From Pirellulaceae bacterium (GTDB taxonomy: Bacteria > Planctomycetota > Planctomycetia > Pirellulales > Pirellulaceae): DNA of 64,000 nucleotides. The notes beneath the pieces were generated by a model, which saw only the letters and a list, made by a program, of their open reading frames with translations, was not told where the DNA came from and made no database searches. Made by a program: the position numbers and the translations under genes. The first letter of the stretch is position 1. Each line of letters starts with the position of its first letter. Shown here piece after piece: positions 55,606-64,000 of this stretch. The DNA lies in the NCBI GenBank assembly GCA_026004795.1, contig BPJV01000009.1:124001-188000 (forward strand), written 5' to 3'.

Positions 55606-56976
55606 TCAGTTCAACCTCCGCCGCCGGGCGTCCCACCAACTTCCTAACACATAGAGAACACCACCACTGAGGAAGGTCACCAGCATAGCACGAAACCCGG
55701 CTGGATGTTCCCCATAGCTTCCGTAAAGAATCAATGCCGTGATCACCAGATAAAGCATCAGGGCGACCGATTCGCCCCAACGGATCGGTGCGGCATGAGG
55801 CAATCGGTGACGGATCCACCACAGCGAGGCGACGGTCAGCGCCCCGCAGGCCGACAAGGTCAGCCCCAGGTAACTGATCAACTGCGGTAAAGTAGCGAGC
55901 AACACGCAGACGATACTCAAGACCGCTTGCAGTAGAGTTGCCGCGCGTGGCGGATGGCCATCCGCCGCTGCCAGCACAGCGGGCATGACTCCATCCTTCG
56001 CCATCTGCGTGTAGACTTGAGGGCCAGCCAAGAGCAAGGAAAAAACGCTGCTGAGCATGGCCAACACGATCGTTACGCGCACCAGCAACGCCAAGGCATG
56101 CCCCCCGAGCGCCCCGGCGGCGATCGCGGCGACATCGGCCTTGCCAGCAATTCGTTCCGGAGGTGGACCATAGACGAATGCACAGTTGAGCAGCAGGTAG
56201 ATGGCGGTAACCAACATCGTCGCCAGGACCATCGACCAGGCGACACGGTCGCCTGAAACTTTGGTCGCACCAGCCACGTAGATCGCCGCGTTGAATCCAG
56301 TGTAACTAAGTGCAATCCAGGACATGGCACCAAGGAGCGCCATCCATTGCCGGCCATCCTGCGGTATCCCGGAGAATGGGGGAAGCCACTCAGGGGGAGC
56401 GTGCCAGGCACTGCGGGGAGTCCCCACGAAGATCCACAGGAGTAGCACCACGATCATGATCAACTTGACGCCCACCACCATGTTCTGGGCTCGGGCACCC
56501 CAATGCAGGCCCACCAAGTGGATACCGGTTGCGATAACGATAATGCCCATGGCAATGGTGGGGATCCACTGAGCCGTGGGAGAATCGGTGCCCACAGCAT
56601 AGGTGGCGGCACTCAGCGCCGTAACGGCGATCGGGGCGGTGAAGCCGGCCACAACGGAGATCCATCCGGCAAGAAAACCAATGGCGGGGTGGACCAGACG
56701 ACTGAGGAACAAATACTCTCCGCCCGATAATTTCAACCGACGGACCAGACCTCCGTAGGCGATCGCACCACTGATCGCCCACACGCCGCAAATCCACCAA
56801 CCGAGCATGACACGCCCCGGCGCCTCCAAGGAAGCCATGGCGTAGCCGCTGGTAGTGAACACTCCAGCCCCAATCATGTTCGCTACCACCAGACAGATCA
56901 GCGTGGGAGTGCCCAGCAGCCGCCGTTGGACCGCGGCATCGACTTCATCGGTGGAGGGAAGGGGTGAAGGGCCCAC
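55606..56976 (-). CDS. APC-family amino-acid permease
   Basis: A 456-residue transporter with about 12 TM helices. The first helix carries the APC signature LICLVVANMIGAGVFTTSGY (unwound GAG), followed by WWICGVWAISGAIAYGGLVR and FLFLSRLVHPAIGFLAGWIS-type TM3 (read YLFLSRLVHPAIGFLAGW). It starts with GTG directly after the TGA of hisB, so it belongs to the his transcript. A histidine or related amino-acid cargo is suggested by context only. Confidence 0.9.
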   Translation of the reverse strand: MGPSPLPSTDEVDAAVQRRLLGTPTLICLVVANMIGAGVFTTSGYAMASLEAPGRVMLGWWICGVWAISGAIAYGGLVRRLKLSGGEYLFLSRLVHPAIGFLAGWISVVAGFTAPIAVTALSAATYAVGTDSPTAQWIPTIAMGIIVIATGIHLVGLHWGARAQNMVVGVKLIMIVVLLLWIFVGTPRSAWHAPPEWLPPFSGIPQDGRQWMALLGAMSWIALSYTGFNAAIYVAGATKVSGDRVAWSMVLATMLVTAIYLLLNCAFVYGPPPERIAGKADVAAIAAGALGGHALALLVRVTIVLAMLSSVFSLLLAGPQVYTQMAKDGVMPAVLAAADGHPPRAATLLQAVLSIVCVLLATLPQLISYLGLTLSACGALTVASLWWIRHRLPHAAPIRWGESVALMLYLVITALILYGSYGEHPAGFRAMLVTFLSGGVLYVLGSWWDARRRRLN

Positions 56977-57567
56977 TCACAGTACGCCTTTCGTGCTGGG
57001 GATCCCTGTTTGCCGCGAATCGATGGTGGTCGCCATGCGCAAGGCCCGCGCGGTTCCTTTGAAAATCGCTTCGGCGATGTGGTGCGTGTTCCGTCCGTAA
57101 TGGAGCAACACATGCAGATTGCAGCGGGCCGAGCTGGCGAAGGCCAGCCAGAAGTCGTGCACCAGTTCACTGTCAAAGTCACCGATCTTGGCCGATGGCA
57201 TGGCCGCATCAAAGACGACGTAGATTCGCCCGGACAGATCGACGGCTACCGTGACCAGGGATTCTTCCATCGGCAGAATGACGTGGCCATAGCGTGATAT
57301 TCCCTGTTTGTCACCCAGGGCTTCAGCAAATGCTTGACCCAGGCAAATGCCGATGTCCTCGGTCGTGTGGTGGGCGTCGACGTGGGTATCCCCTTGGCAA
57401 GTGACCTTCAAATCAAAGAGGCCGTGTCGCGCGAACAGCTCCAGCATGTGATCGAGGAAGCCTACACCGCTGTTGATCTCCCCCACGCCGGTGCCGTCCA
57501 GGTTGAGTTGCAATTCGATGTTCGTTTCTTGAGTGCGTCGATGAATCGCCGCGGTGCGTTGCGTCAT
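56977..57567 (-). CDS. hisB: Imidazoleglycerol-phosphate dehydratase
   Basis: 196 residues from the ATG at 57567 (10 further codons are open upstream). Manganese-binding motifs are complete: [32 protein letters not shown] and [15 protein letters not shown]. It removes water from imidazoleglycerol phosphate in histidine synthesis. It lies 73 bp after hisC and its stop touches the start of the permease. The phosphatase domain fused to HisB in enteric bacteria is absent, as in most bacteria. Confidence 0.97.
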   Translation of the reverse strand: MTQRTAAIHRRTQETNIELQLNLDGTGVGEINSGVGFLDHMLELFARHGLFDLKVTCQGDTHVDAHHTTEDIGICLGQAFAEALGDKQGISRYGHVILPMEESLVTVAVDLSGRIYVVFDAAMPSAKIGDFDSELVHDFWLAFASSARCNLHVLLHYGRNTHHIAEAIFKGTARALRMATTIDSRQTGIPSTKGVL

Positions 57568-57640
57568 GGCATTTCCAGTCCAACGAGGATCATCCAAACG
57601 ATGGCCACTGAGGAACGACTGTGGGCTTCGGACAGGTAGC

Positions 57641-58729
57641 TCAATCCGCCGGCGGTGCCGAGGCGGTGAGATAACTGCTCAACAAACTCAAACAGGCGTC
57701 GATCTGAGCATCGGTTCCCACACTGATCCGCAATCCGTCTCCCCATCCAGGATAGTTCATGTAGCGGACGAGAATCCGATCGGCTTTCAATCGTTGGTAT
57801 AGTTCTTCCGCCGGATAATCGTGATGACGGCACCAAACGAAATTGGCCTGGCTGGGGGTTACGGCGAAGCCCAGTTCGGCCAGGCCGCGGCTCAGCCGCT
57901 CCCGAGTGGCCAACACCTGGGCACGATTCTCCGCAAACCACTGACGATCCCCGATCGCTGCCGTGGCCCCTGCAATGGCTAAGGCATCGCAATTGTAGCT
58001 GTCTTTGACCTTCCTTAACATGGCGATGATATCGGGATGGGCAATCAGGAATCCGAATCGCAGACCGGCCAAGCCATAGGACTTGCTCAACGTGCGCGAT
58101 ACCATGACCCGCGGATTTCGGCGCACCAGATCGATACAGTCATGCTCGGCAAAGTCCACATAGGCTTCATCGACCAACAACGGGCAGGGAAGTTGTTCGG
58201 CCAGGGCCAGCACCTCTTGCGGTGGCAGAACGGTGCCACTGGGGCTGTTGGGATTGGGCAAGAAGGCCAGCTTCAGTCGCTCGCCAGCAGCCACAAACGA
58301 AGCTCCTAGGCGAAAGTCCTTGTCAAAAAAGATCTCTTCATACCGCGCGTTCTGTATCTCCGCCAACGTGCGGTAGAGAATGTAGCTCGGGTAGGGCAAG
58401 CGAAGAGCATCTCCTTCGCCGACAAAGGCGCGCGTGACAATGGTCAGGATATCGTCACTGCCATTGCCACACAGAATCCAATCCGGATCGATTCCCAACA
58501 CCTCCGCCGCCTGAATGCGGAAGGCCGTAGCCAGCGGATCGGGATAGCGCACCAGCGACGTCTCCGCCGCCTGCTGGATGGCACGGACGGCCAACGGCGA
58601 CGGGGGATAGGGATTCTCGTTGGTGTTCAGTTTGATGAACTTGCCTCCCTGCGGTTGTTCCCCCGGCACATAAGGTTTCATCCTCCGGATGTTCTCTCGA
58701 AAAAGCAGCTCAAGCGAGTCGATTGGCAT
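57641..58729 (-). CDS. hisC: Histidinol-phosphate aminotransferase
   Basis: 362 residues from the ATG at 58729, which overlaps the end of hisD in a TGATATG arrangement. PLP enzyme of fold type I with [52 protein letters not shown] and the PLP lysine in [16 protein letters not shown]. It converts imidazole acetol phosphate to histidinol phosphate. It is co-translated with hisD. Confidence 0.96.
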   Translation of the reverse strand: MPIDSLELLFRENIRRMKPYVPGEQPQGGKFIKLNTNENPYPPSPLAVRAIQQAAETSLVRYPDPLATAFRIQAAEVLGIDPDWILCGNGSDDILTIVTRAFVGEGDALRLPYPSYILYRTLAEIQNARYEEIFFDKDFRLGASFVAAGERLKLAFLPNPNSPSGTVLPPQEVLALAEQLPCPLLVDEAYVDFAEHDCIDLVRRNPRVMVSRTLSKSYGLAGLRFGFLIAHPDIIAMLRKVKDSYNCDALAIAGATAAIGDRQWFAENRAQVLATRERLSRGLAELGFAVTPSQANFVWCRHHDYPAEELYQRLKADRILVRYMNYPGWGDGLRISVGTDAQIDACLSLLSSYLTASAPPAD

Positions 58730-58730
58730 A

Positions 58731-60110
58731 TCAGTTGGACTTCTCAGCGACATGGCGGCAGCGGATGCGAACACTTTGACGATGGGCCGTCAAACCCTCT
58801 TTCTCCGCCAGTAGGCTCACGCTCGGTTCGATGGCCTGCAACGCATCGGCCGAGAATTCGAGCAAACTGCTGCTGCGGAGAAACGAATTTGAACTCAACC
58901 CCGAAGCCCACCGGGCAGTGCCGCCAGTGGGTAACACGTGCGACGGACCGGCAGCATAGTCGCCCACCGCCACCGGTGTGAAGGGGCCAATAAAGGTCGC
59001 CCCGGCATGACGAATCCGATCGGCCACCTGCCGAGGATCCCGGCAAGCGACGTGCAAGTGCTCGGGAGCGATCAAGTCGGTCACCGCGCATGCTTGCTCC
59101 CTATCGTTGACGATGAGCACGGCGCCGAAGGCTCGCAGACTATCGATGGTCAATTCGCACCGCTCGAGCGCGCGGAGCTGCTCGTTGATGGCGTCCTCGA
59201 TGCGGTCCGCCACCTCGGTGTCCCAGGTAACGAGCAAACTCGCTCCCGGCGAATGCTCTGCTTGAGCCAGCATGTCAGCAGCAGCGAATTGCGGGTCGGT
59301 CGAATCGTCGGCGATCACCACCACCTCGGAGGGACCAGCGATCGAATCGATATCGACGGTCCCGTAGACGAACTTCTTGGCCAACGCCACGAACAGGTTC
59401 CCCGGACCGACGATCTTGTCCACGGCAGGGATGCCATCGATGCCGTATGCCAACGCGGCCACCGCCTGAGCACCACCCACTGGATAGACCTCGTGAACTC
59501 CCAGTTCATGGCACACGGCCAGCATGTCGTCGTTGAAAGCACCGAAAGGAGTCGGAGGGGCGACGACGGCGATCTCCTCCACGCCGGCCGCCTGCGCCGG
59601 TACCACAGTCATCAACACGGTGGAGGGATAAGCTGCCGCCCCCCCCGGCACGCACACCCCCACCCGACGCAAGGGAGTGTAGCGTTGTTCCAGGCACACC
59701 CCCGCTCGCGGTCGATGGACGACGGTGCCATGCAGGATGGCTGATTGAAAGGCATGGATGTTGTCGCGAATCTGACGGACGGCCGCCAGAAACTCGGGCG
59801 ACACCGACCGATGGGCTGCTTCCAACCGCTGCCGAGGCACCTGCGGTGGGTCGCCCAGCCGGTGGCCGTCGAGCGCCTGACTGTACCGATCGACCGCCTC
59901 CCGCCCTTGGCTGGCCACTTCTTTACAGATGCGCTCGACCACCGCCGAGGGGCTGAGTGGTTGGCCAAAAACGCGTTCGGTCAGCTCTCGCCCTCGCGGG
60001 CTGACCACATCCCCGTCGGGACTGAGTTGGCGGCGCAACTCGGCCAACTGGTCAGCAAACTGGGCATCGTTCGCTCGCAGCCGACGCAATTCGATTCGAG
60101 GTCGTTCCAT
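58731..60110 (-). CDS. hisD: Histidinol dehydrogenase
   Basis: A 459-residue zinc enzyme that oxidises histidinol to histidine. Motifs: VCVPGGAAAYPSTVLMTVVP, YPVGGAQAVAALAYG, VDKIVGPGNLFVALAK, DSIAGPSEVVVIADD, AQAEHSPGA and APEHLHVAC. The start ATG at 60110 fits family length. It is the first gene of the run hisD-hisC-hisB-permease-NUDIX; other his genes are not in the window. The arsenic cluster is divergent. Confidence 0.97.
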   Translation of the reverse strand: MERPRIELRRLRANDAQFADQLAELRRQLSPDGDVVSPRGRELTERVFGQPLSPSAVVERICKEVASQGREAVDRYSQALDGHRLGDPPQVPRQRLEAAHRSVSPEFLAAVRQIRDNIHAFQSAILHGTVVHRPRAGVCLEQRYTPLRRVGVCVPGGAAAYPSTVLMTVVPAQAAGVEEIAVVAPPTPFGAFNDDMLAVCHELGVHEVYPVGGAQAVAALAYGIDGIPAVDKIVGPGNLFVALAKKFVYGTVDIDSIAGPSEVVVIADDSTDPQFAAADMLAQAEHSPGASLLVTWDTEVADRIEDAINEQLRALERCELTIDSLRAFGAVLIVNDREQACAVTDLIAPEHLHVACRDPRQVADRIRHAGATFIGPFTPVAVGDYAAGPSHVLPTGGTARWASGLSSNSFLRSSSLLEFSADALQAIEPSVSLLAEKEGLTAHRQSVRIRCRHVAEKSN

Positions 60111-60573
60111 AGTAGGTTTTCTGACGTGTTATTTCTCAGCAACTGGAAAATAGTCTTACCATCCGAGTTGGATGGAGAGCCTCACCGTGACCGAAGCCCG
60201 TCTTCACCATCGTCGCAAGCATTCTAGAGGCTTTTCCCACTCTGCCAAACCTCCCGCTAGTCGATCCACACCGGTCTCCTGCCGGCGATTCGCCCGGCGA
60301 GCCTGGATGTTCGTCGGGTGCTGGAGGGTTTACGATCGACATTATCCGATACTCCATCCCACGGCCCAATGGCGTTGAGCGCAGGAGGTTCATCAGAGGG
60401 ACTAGGTTTTTCATGACATTCTCGCGCTGGTGGAACATGTCAAGTGGTTGGGTGCCGTGGGCGGTGAAGTACTTTTAGGCCGAATGTGGGCACATTCACA
60501 GAACGCTGTCGAGCGAGCGGATACACTGGAGCAGCAGACAGGCATTGAGAACTCGTAGGAGGATCGATCAACG
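60111..60573. other. Divergent regulatory region between his and arsenic units
   Basis: 463 bp with no protein-like frame. It must hold the promoters for hisD (minus) and arsM (plus). I could not recognise an ArsR-type palindrome or other operator. GTAGGAGG lies before the arsM ATG. Confidence 0.4.
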
Positions 60574-61755
60574 ATGGATAAACCTGGTGGGAAAGATCTA
60601 CAAGCCGGCGACACCGTGGAACTGTCGGTGTACGAACGTTACGCGGCGGCGGCCCAGGCTAGAGAAGAGGCGCTGTGTTGTCCGACCGAGTACCGTGAGG
60701 ATTTGTTGGCGTTGATTCCCGAGGAGATCATCGAGAAAGACTACGGCTGTGGCGATCCGACAGTCCACGTGCATCCGGGCGACACGGTGGTGGATCTGGG
60801 CAGTGGCGGTGGCAAACTCTGTTATATGATGGCACAGGTCGTCGGCAACCAAGGGCGAGTCATCGGAGTCGACTGCAATCAACAGATGCTGGCCCTGGCG
60901 AGGAAATACCAGCCCGTGATGGCCGAACGACTGGGTTATGCCAACGTGCAGTTCCGCTACGGGATGATCCAGGATTTGCAGTTGGACCTCGATCGCTTGG
61001 GAGAGGAACTGCAGCGCGCTCCGATTGCATCACCCGCCGACTGGATACGCCTGCGACAAATCGAGGACCGGTTGCGTCGTGAGGCGCCGATGATCGAAAG
61101 TGCCAGCGTTGATTGTGTGGTATCCAACTGCGTATTGAATCTGGTCCGCGCCCAGGATCGCCGGCAACTGTTCTCGGAGATCTATCGCGTGCTCAAGCCT
61201 GGTGGACGAGCGGCAATCAGCGATATCGTGGCCGACGAGGATGTCCCAGAAGTTCTCCAGCGGGATCCACAGTTGTGGTCGGGGTGCATTTCCGGCGCCT
61301 TCCGCGAGGATCGATTTCTGGAGGCATTCGAACAAGCTGGTTTTCAGGGTATCGAATTGTTCAGTCGCCAGCAGACGCCGTGGCGAACCGTCGAGGGAAT
61401 CGAATTCCGCTCGGTCACCGTCGTCGCTTATAAACCCGATGAAGGTCCTTGTTTGGAACGCCACCAAGCCGTCATCTATCGTGGCCCCTTCAAGAAAGTC
61501 AGCGATGACGATGGCCACGTCTTTTATCGCGGCGTGAGGACGGCAGTATGCGATAAGACGTACCATGCGCTCCAGCAACCACCCTACCGCGGTTACTTCG
61601 AGCCGGTTCCACCACGGCATGAGGTGCCGTTGAACGAGGCGCGACCATTCGATTGTCGTAGCCACCGGGTTCGGTCTCCTCAAGAAACGAAAGGTGACGA
61701 TTACCGGTTCACGACAGATACCTCAGGCCCTGGTTGTGGTCCGAGCTGTTGTTGA
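60574..61755 (+). CDS. arsM: Arsenite S-adenosylmethionine methyltransferase
   Basis: A 393-residue methyltransferase. The SAM site is DLGSGGGK (74-81). The arsenic-binding cysteines are in place: C35/C36 in ALCCPTEY, C186 in VVSNCVLNL and C238 in LWSGCISGAF. The C-terminus ends GCGPSCC, extra cysteines that could help bind arsenic. The enzyme methylates As(III) to mono- and dimethyl arsenic. It is longer than simple ArsM by a C-terminal domain with DEGPCLERHQAVIYRGPFKK, as seen in ArsM that act with ArsS. AGGAGG precedes the ATG. arsS follows 43 bp downstream. Confidence 0.92.
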   Translation: MDKPGGKDLQAGDTVELSVYERYAAAAQAREEALCCPTEYREDLLALIPEEIIEKDYGCGDPTVHVHPGDTVVDLGSGGGKLCYMMAQVVGNQGRVIGVDCNQQMLALARKYQPVMAERLGYANVQFRYGMIQDLQLDLDRLGEELQRAPIASPADWIRLRQIEDRLRREAPMIESASVDCVVSNCVLNLVRAQDRRQLFSEIYRVLKPGGRAAISDIVADEDVPEVLQRDPQLWSGCISGAFREDRFLEAFEQAGFQGIELFSRQQTPWRTVEGIEFRSVTVVAYKPDEGPCLERHQAVIYRGPFKKVSDDDGHVFYRGVRTAVCDKTYHALQQPPYRGYFEPVPPRHEVPLNEARPFDCRSHRVRSPQETKGDDYRFTTDTSGPGCGPSCC

Positions 61756-61798
61756 ATCGAACCGCGTCGTTGGAGTCCTACGAAAGGATAGCTCGATC

Positions 61799-62860
61799 AT
61801 GGTCAAACTTACGTTACAGCGCGAGGGACACGTGCTGGCCAGTCCCTCTGCCCAGCGTGCCCTTTTGGAACGGCAGGCGCACTTGCCTTCATTCGCTCAC
61901 CAGGTGAGTGAAGCGACCGGCGACCAATTGCGCACTTGCGGCATCGATGTCTTGCAAGTCAATGTCGGCCGGGTGTGCAACCAGACGTGTACCCATTGCC
62001 ACGTCGACGCAGGCCCCGATCGAAAGGAGAGCATGACGGGCGAAGTGGCCGACGCGTGCTTGCGATTCCTGGATCGAGCCGGGGTGGGAACGCTGGACAT
62101 CACCGGCGGAGCCCCCGAGATGAATCCCCACTTTCGGTACCTGGTGCAAGGCGCACGCCAATTGGGATGCCGAGTCCTCGACCGTTGCAATCTGACGATC
62201 TTATTGGCTCCCGGATACGAAGATATGGCCGAATTCCTGGCGGACCACCAGGTAGACATGATCGCTTCCCTGCCCTGCTATCTGGAAGAAAACGTCGATC
62301 GGCAACGTGGTGATCGAGTTTTTCGACGATCGATTACGGCATTGCAGCGGTTGAATGCACTGGGCTACGGCATGCCGGGAAGTCCGTTGGTGCTTTCCCT
62401 CGTCTACAATCCGCTCGGTCCTTCGCTGCCGCCCGATCAAGCCGAATTGGAGTCGCAGTACCGACAGGAGCTGCTCCGTCGATACGGCATCCAGTTCACG
62501 AATCTGTACACGATCACCAACATGCCGATCAGCCGCTTTCTGGTCGACCTGGTCGAGCGTGGACAGTTCGATGAGTATCTCCACCAGCTCGTTCAGGCGT
62601 TCAATCCGTCCACAATTGATGGGTTGATGTGTCGTCATATGCTGTCCGTCGATTGGCAGGGCCATTTGTTCGACTGCGATTTCAACCAGATGCTCGATCT
62701 TCCGATCAGGGGAGGCCCGAAGCGCATTCAAGATTGCACCGACGAGCAACTCGAGCAGTTAATGCATCGTCCCATCGTCACCGGACGCCATTGCTACGGT
62801 TGCACCGCGGGATGTGGTTCCAGTTGCCAAGGCAGCCTGACGTCAAGTTCGCCCTCGTGA
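61799..62860 (+). CDS. arsS: Arsenosugar biosynthesis radical SAM protein ArsS
   Basis: 353 residues from the ATG at 61799 (AAAGGA upstream); the frame is open earlier but overlaps arsM. The radical SAM cluster motif is CNQTCTHCH with C60, C64 and C67. The C-terminal part has further cysteines: LMCRHML, FDCDFNQML, and HCYGCTAGCGSSCQG, typical for ArsS. ArsS attaches a 5-deoxyadenosyl group to dimethylated arsenic, a step towards arsenosugars. The arsM-arsS order fits that pathway. Confidence 0.92.
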   Translation: MVKLTLQREGHVLASPSAQRALLERQAHLPSFAHQVSEATGDQLRTCGIDVLQVNVGRVCNQTCTHCHVDAGPDRKESMTGEVADACLRFLDRAGVGTLDITGGAPEMNPHFRYLVQGARQLGCRVLDRCNLTILLAPGYEDMAEFLADHQVDMIASLPCYLEENVDRQRGDRVFRRSITALQRLNALGYGMPGSPLVLSLVYNPLGPSLPPDQAELESQYRQELLRRYGIQFTNLYTITNMPISRFLVDLVERGQFDEYLHQLVQAFNPSTIDGLMCRHMLSVDWQGHLFDCDFNQMLDLPIRGGPKRIQDCTDEQLEQLMHRPIVTGRHCYGCTAGCGSSCQGSLTSSSPS

Positions 62861-62911
62861 TCCTGGTCTAGGATATGAGTGATGGAACCAGACGATGCGA
62901 GAAGACGACAG

Positions 62912-62937
62912 CCGCGCGACCGGACTCGGCCGCGCGG
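62912..62937. repeat. GC-rich hairpin between arsS and the TVP38 gene
   Basis: CCGCGCGACC and GGCCGCGCGG can pair with one mismatch around a six-base loop. No T-run follows, so it may be a processing, attenuation or structural element in the 283-bp gap. Confidence 0.4.
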
Positions 62938-63143
62938 TGGAATAGCCCGCCGAAGCCCGCTCGGTGCGCTTCGCGTACCCACTACGCCGGGAGCAACCGC
63001 CTTGGTAACGATGGCGTTTGGCAACAGTTCGGCAGGCCAGCGAGAGATCTAAGTTACGGCCTGCATGGCATCAGGCCCCAAGCACTCGTCTCGCTAACCG
63101 GAATCGCTAGCGCATCAAATCGTCCTCGAGGAGGCCGCCTCGG

Positions 63144-63920
63144 ATGGGAACGAAGCACGAGCAGAAACAAAGGAAGGAATCGACGATCGAGGCACGCGCA
63201 AATCGTCGAATCAGACGCAAGTTATTGCTGATCGCCCTGGTCGTTATCGCGATGCTGGTGAGCTACTGGCAGTTTGCCGACACCCTGTCCATGCAATCGC
63301 TGGCGGCCAGAGAAGCAGAGTTGAGGGCTTGGCAGCGAGAGCATCCCTGGGTGGCCTATGGAGTGGCGTTTGCGGCGTACGTGTTGATCACCGGTCTGTC
63401 GCTGCCGGGGGCGACGGTGCTGACGCTCGCCTGTGGCTGGTTCTTCGGATGGGTGCGGGGCGTGGTGCTGGTCAGTTTCGCCTCGACGACTGGGGCCACA
63501 GTCGCTTTCCTTGTCAGCCGTTACCTGCTGCGCGATACCATTGTTCATCGTTTCGGTGACCGCTTGAAGGACTTCGATCGTGCTTTGGAACGCGAAGGGC
63601 CGTACTACCTTTTGATGCTCCGGCTCATCCCTGCCGTTCCCTTTTTCGTGATTAACGTCGTGATGGGTTTGACGCCCATGCGTGTCCGTACGTTTTGGTG
63701 GGTGAGTCAGTTGGGCATGTTGCCGGGGACCATCGTGTACGTCTATGCGGGGGCGGCCGTGCCGGATTTGCACACGCTTGCATCAAAAGGTGTGGAAGGT
63801 ATTCTCAGCCCGCGGCTGATGTTCGCCTTCGCGTTACTGGGGCTGATGCCACTGCTTCTGCGCAAGGTGGCCGATCGTTGGGGGCCTCGCCGTGCCGCCG
63901 CTGCAATAGAAAGCAAGTAG
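63144..63920 (+). CDS. TVP38/TMEM64 (DedA-like) family membrane protein
   Basis: A 258-residue protein with about five TM helices. The basic N-terminus is followed by TM1 (LLLIALVVIAMLVSYWQF). The VTT/TVP38 domain includes YVLITGLSLPGATVLTLACG, FFGWVRGVVLVSFASTTGAT, LIPAVPFFVINVVMGLTPMR and TFWWVSQLGMLPGTIVYVYAG. Members are lipid scramblase- or transporter-like. Genes of this family often accompany arsS and a flavin oxidoreductase, as here. GAGGAGG lies upstream of the ATG. Confidence 0.88.
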   Translation: MGTKHEQKQRKESTIEARANRRIRRKLLLIALVVIAMLVSYWQFADTLSMQSLAAREAELRAWQREHPWVAYGVAFAAYVLITGLSLPGATVLTLACGWFFGWVRGVVLVSFASTTGATVAFLVSRYLLRDTIVHRFGDRLKDFDRALEREGPYYLLMLRLIPAVPFFVINVVMGLTPMRVRTFWWVSQLGMLPGTIVYVYAGAAVPDLHTLASKGVEGILSPRLMFAFALLGLMPLLLRKVADRWGPRRAAAAIESK

Positions 63921-63936
63921 AGTTTAAGGACCTCGC

Positions 63937-64000
63937 ATGGATTATCGAATTGTTCTTCAGCCCGACGATGAGTTCAATCGGCAATTGGAGGCCAATGTAC
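63937..64000 (+). CDS. Start of a probable FAD-dependent oxidoreductase (partial)
   Basis: Only 21 codons are in the window: MDYRIVLQPDDEFNRQLEAN. AAGGA lies seven to ten bases before the ATG and 16 bp separate it from the TVP38-type gene. In comparable arsS clusters the gene at this place encodes a mercuric-reductase-like flavoprotein whose N-terminus has a D-E-x-N-x-x-L-x-x-N-V pattern similar to DDEFNRQLEANV. The assignment is therefore by context and short resemblance. Confidence 0.5.
   Translation, partial: MDYRIVLQPDDEFNRQLEANV

Noticed and set aside
60136-60438. Minus-strand frame between hisD and arsM as an arsenic regulator
   Set aside because: No helix-turn-helix or cysteine metal site of the ArsR type; composition not protein-like.

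Overview
The window (about 57-60% GC by eye, dense coding on both strands) comes from a bacterium of the phylum Planctomycetota, most likely a Pirellulales-type chromosome. The evidence is a PVC-type multi-domain cytochrome/beta-propeller protein, an ABC permease fused to a CPBP protease, many secreted proteins without known function, and short dispersed repeats that I recall from Rhodopirellula-like genomes. The replication-initiation locus is included: dnaA and dnaN lie on the minus strand around a 629 bp gap with two DnaA-box-like 9-mers (putative oriC).

Layout. 1-9 kb: a membrane-anchored partial protein, a secreted unknown, a NatA/NatB-type ABC exporter, a Wzz-type chain-length protein and a flippase-like membrane protein. 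9.3-12 kb: an HtrA-type protease followed by a degenerate paralogue whose PDZ domain sits inside the protease fold. 12-25.7 kb: mainly exported proteins: a giant right-handed beta-helix protein (split by a frameshift), a lipoprotein, a 1.3k-residue di-heme cytochrome/LamG/propeller protein with an upstream PQQ-type propeller, a HAF-repeat protein, and a GT9 glycosyltransferase. 25.7-35.4 kb: GspF-type protein, PDZ protein, flotillin FloA with a small partner, a repeat-rich spacer, an esterase, a fatty-acid desaturase and three small unknown proteins. 35.4-41.2 kb: peptide deformylase, dihydroorotase, and a Tad pilus/secretion operon (cpaF-tadB-tadC, tadC frameshifted). 41.2-43.8 kb: galT and glgA overlapping. 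43.8-45 kb: a 1.2 kb non-coding stretch with dispersed repeats and a gene remnant. 45-51 kb: deoxyhypusine-synthase-like gene, dnaN, putative oriC, dnaA, cysteine desulfurase, unknown membrane protein. 51-54.6 kb: scpB with an extreme acidic tail, a terminator, hemX-like gene and hemA. 55-60.1 kb: hisD-hisC-hisB-amino-acid permease-NUDIX in one tight run. 60.5-64 kb: an arsenic methylation/arsenosugar-type cluster (arsM, arsS, TVP38-type membrane protein, start of a probable flavin oxidoreductase).

Two genes (beta-helix protein, tadC) are each broken by one surplus base in a C/G homopolymer; both look intact once that base is removed, so sequence error is as likely as mutation. No tRNA, rRNA, CRISPR array, transposase or prophage gene was recognised. 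No wholly new system is evident. The most unusual items are the short DnaA with its origin, the protease with an embedded PDZ domain, the 81%-acidic ScpB tail, the roughly 45-coil beta helix, and the repeat cluster near 44 kb.
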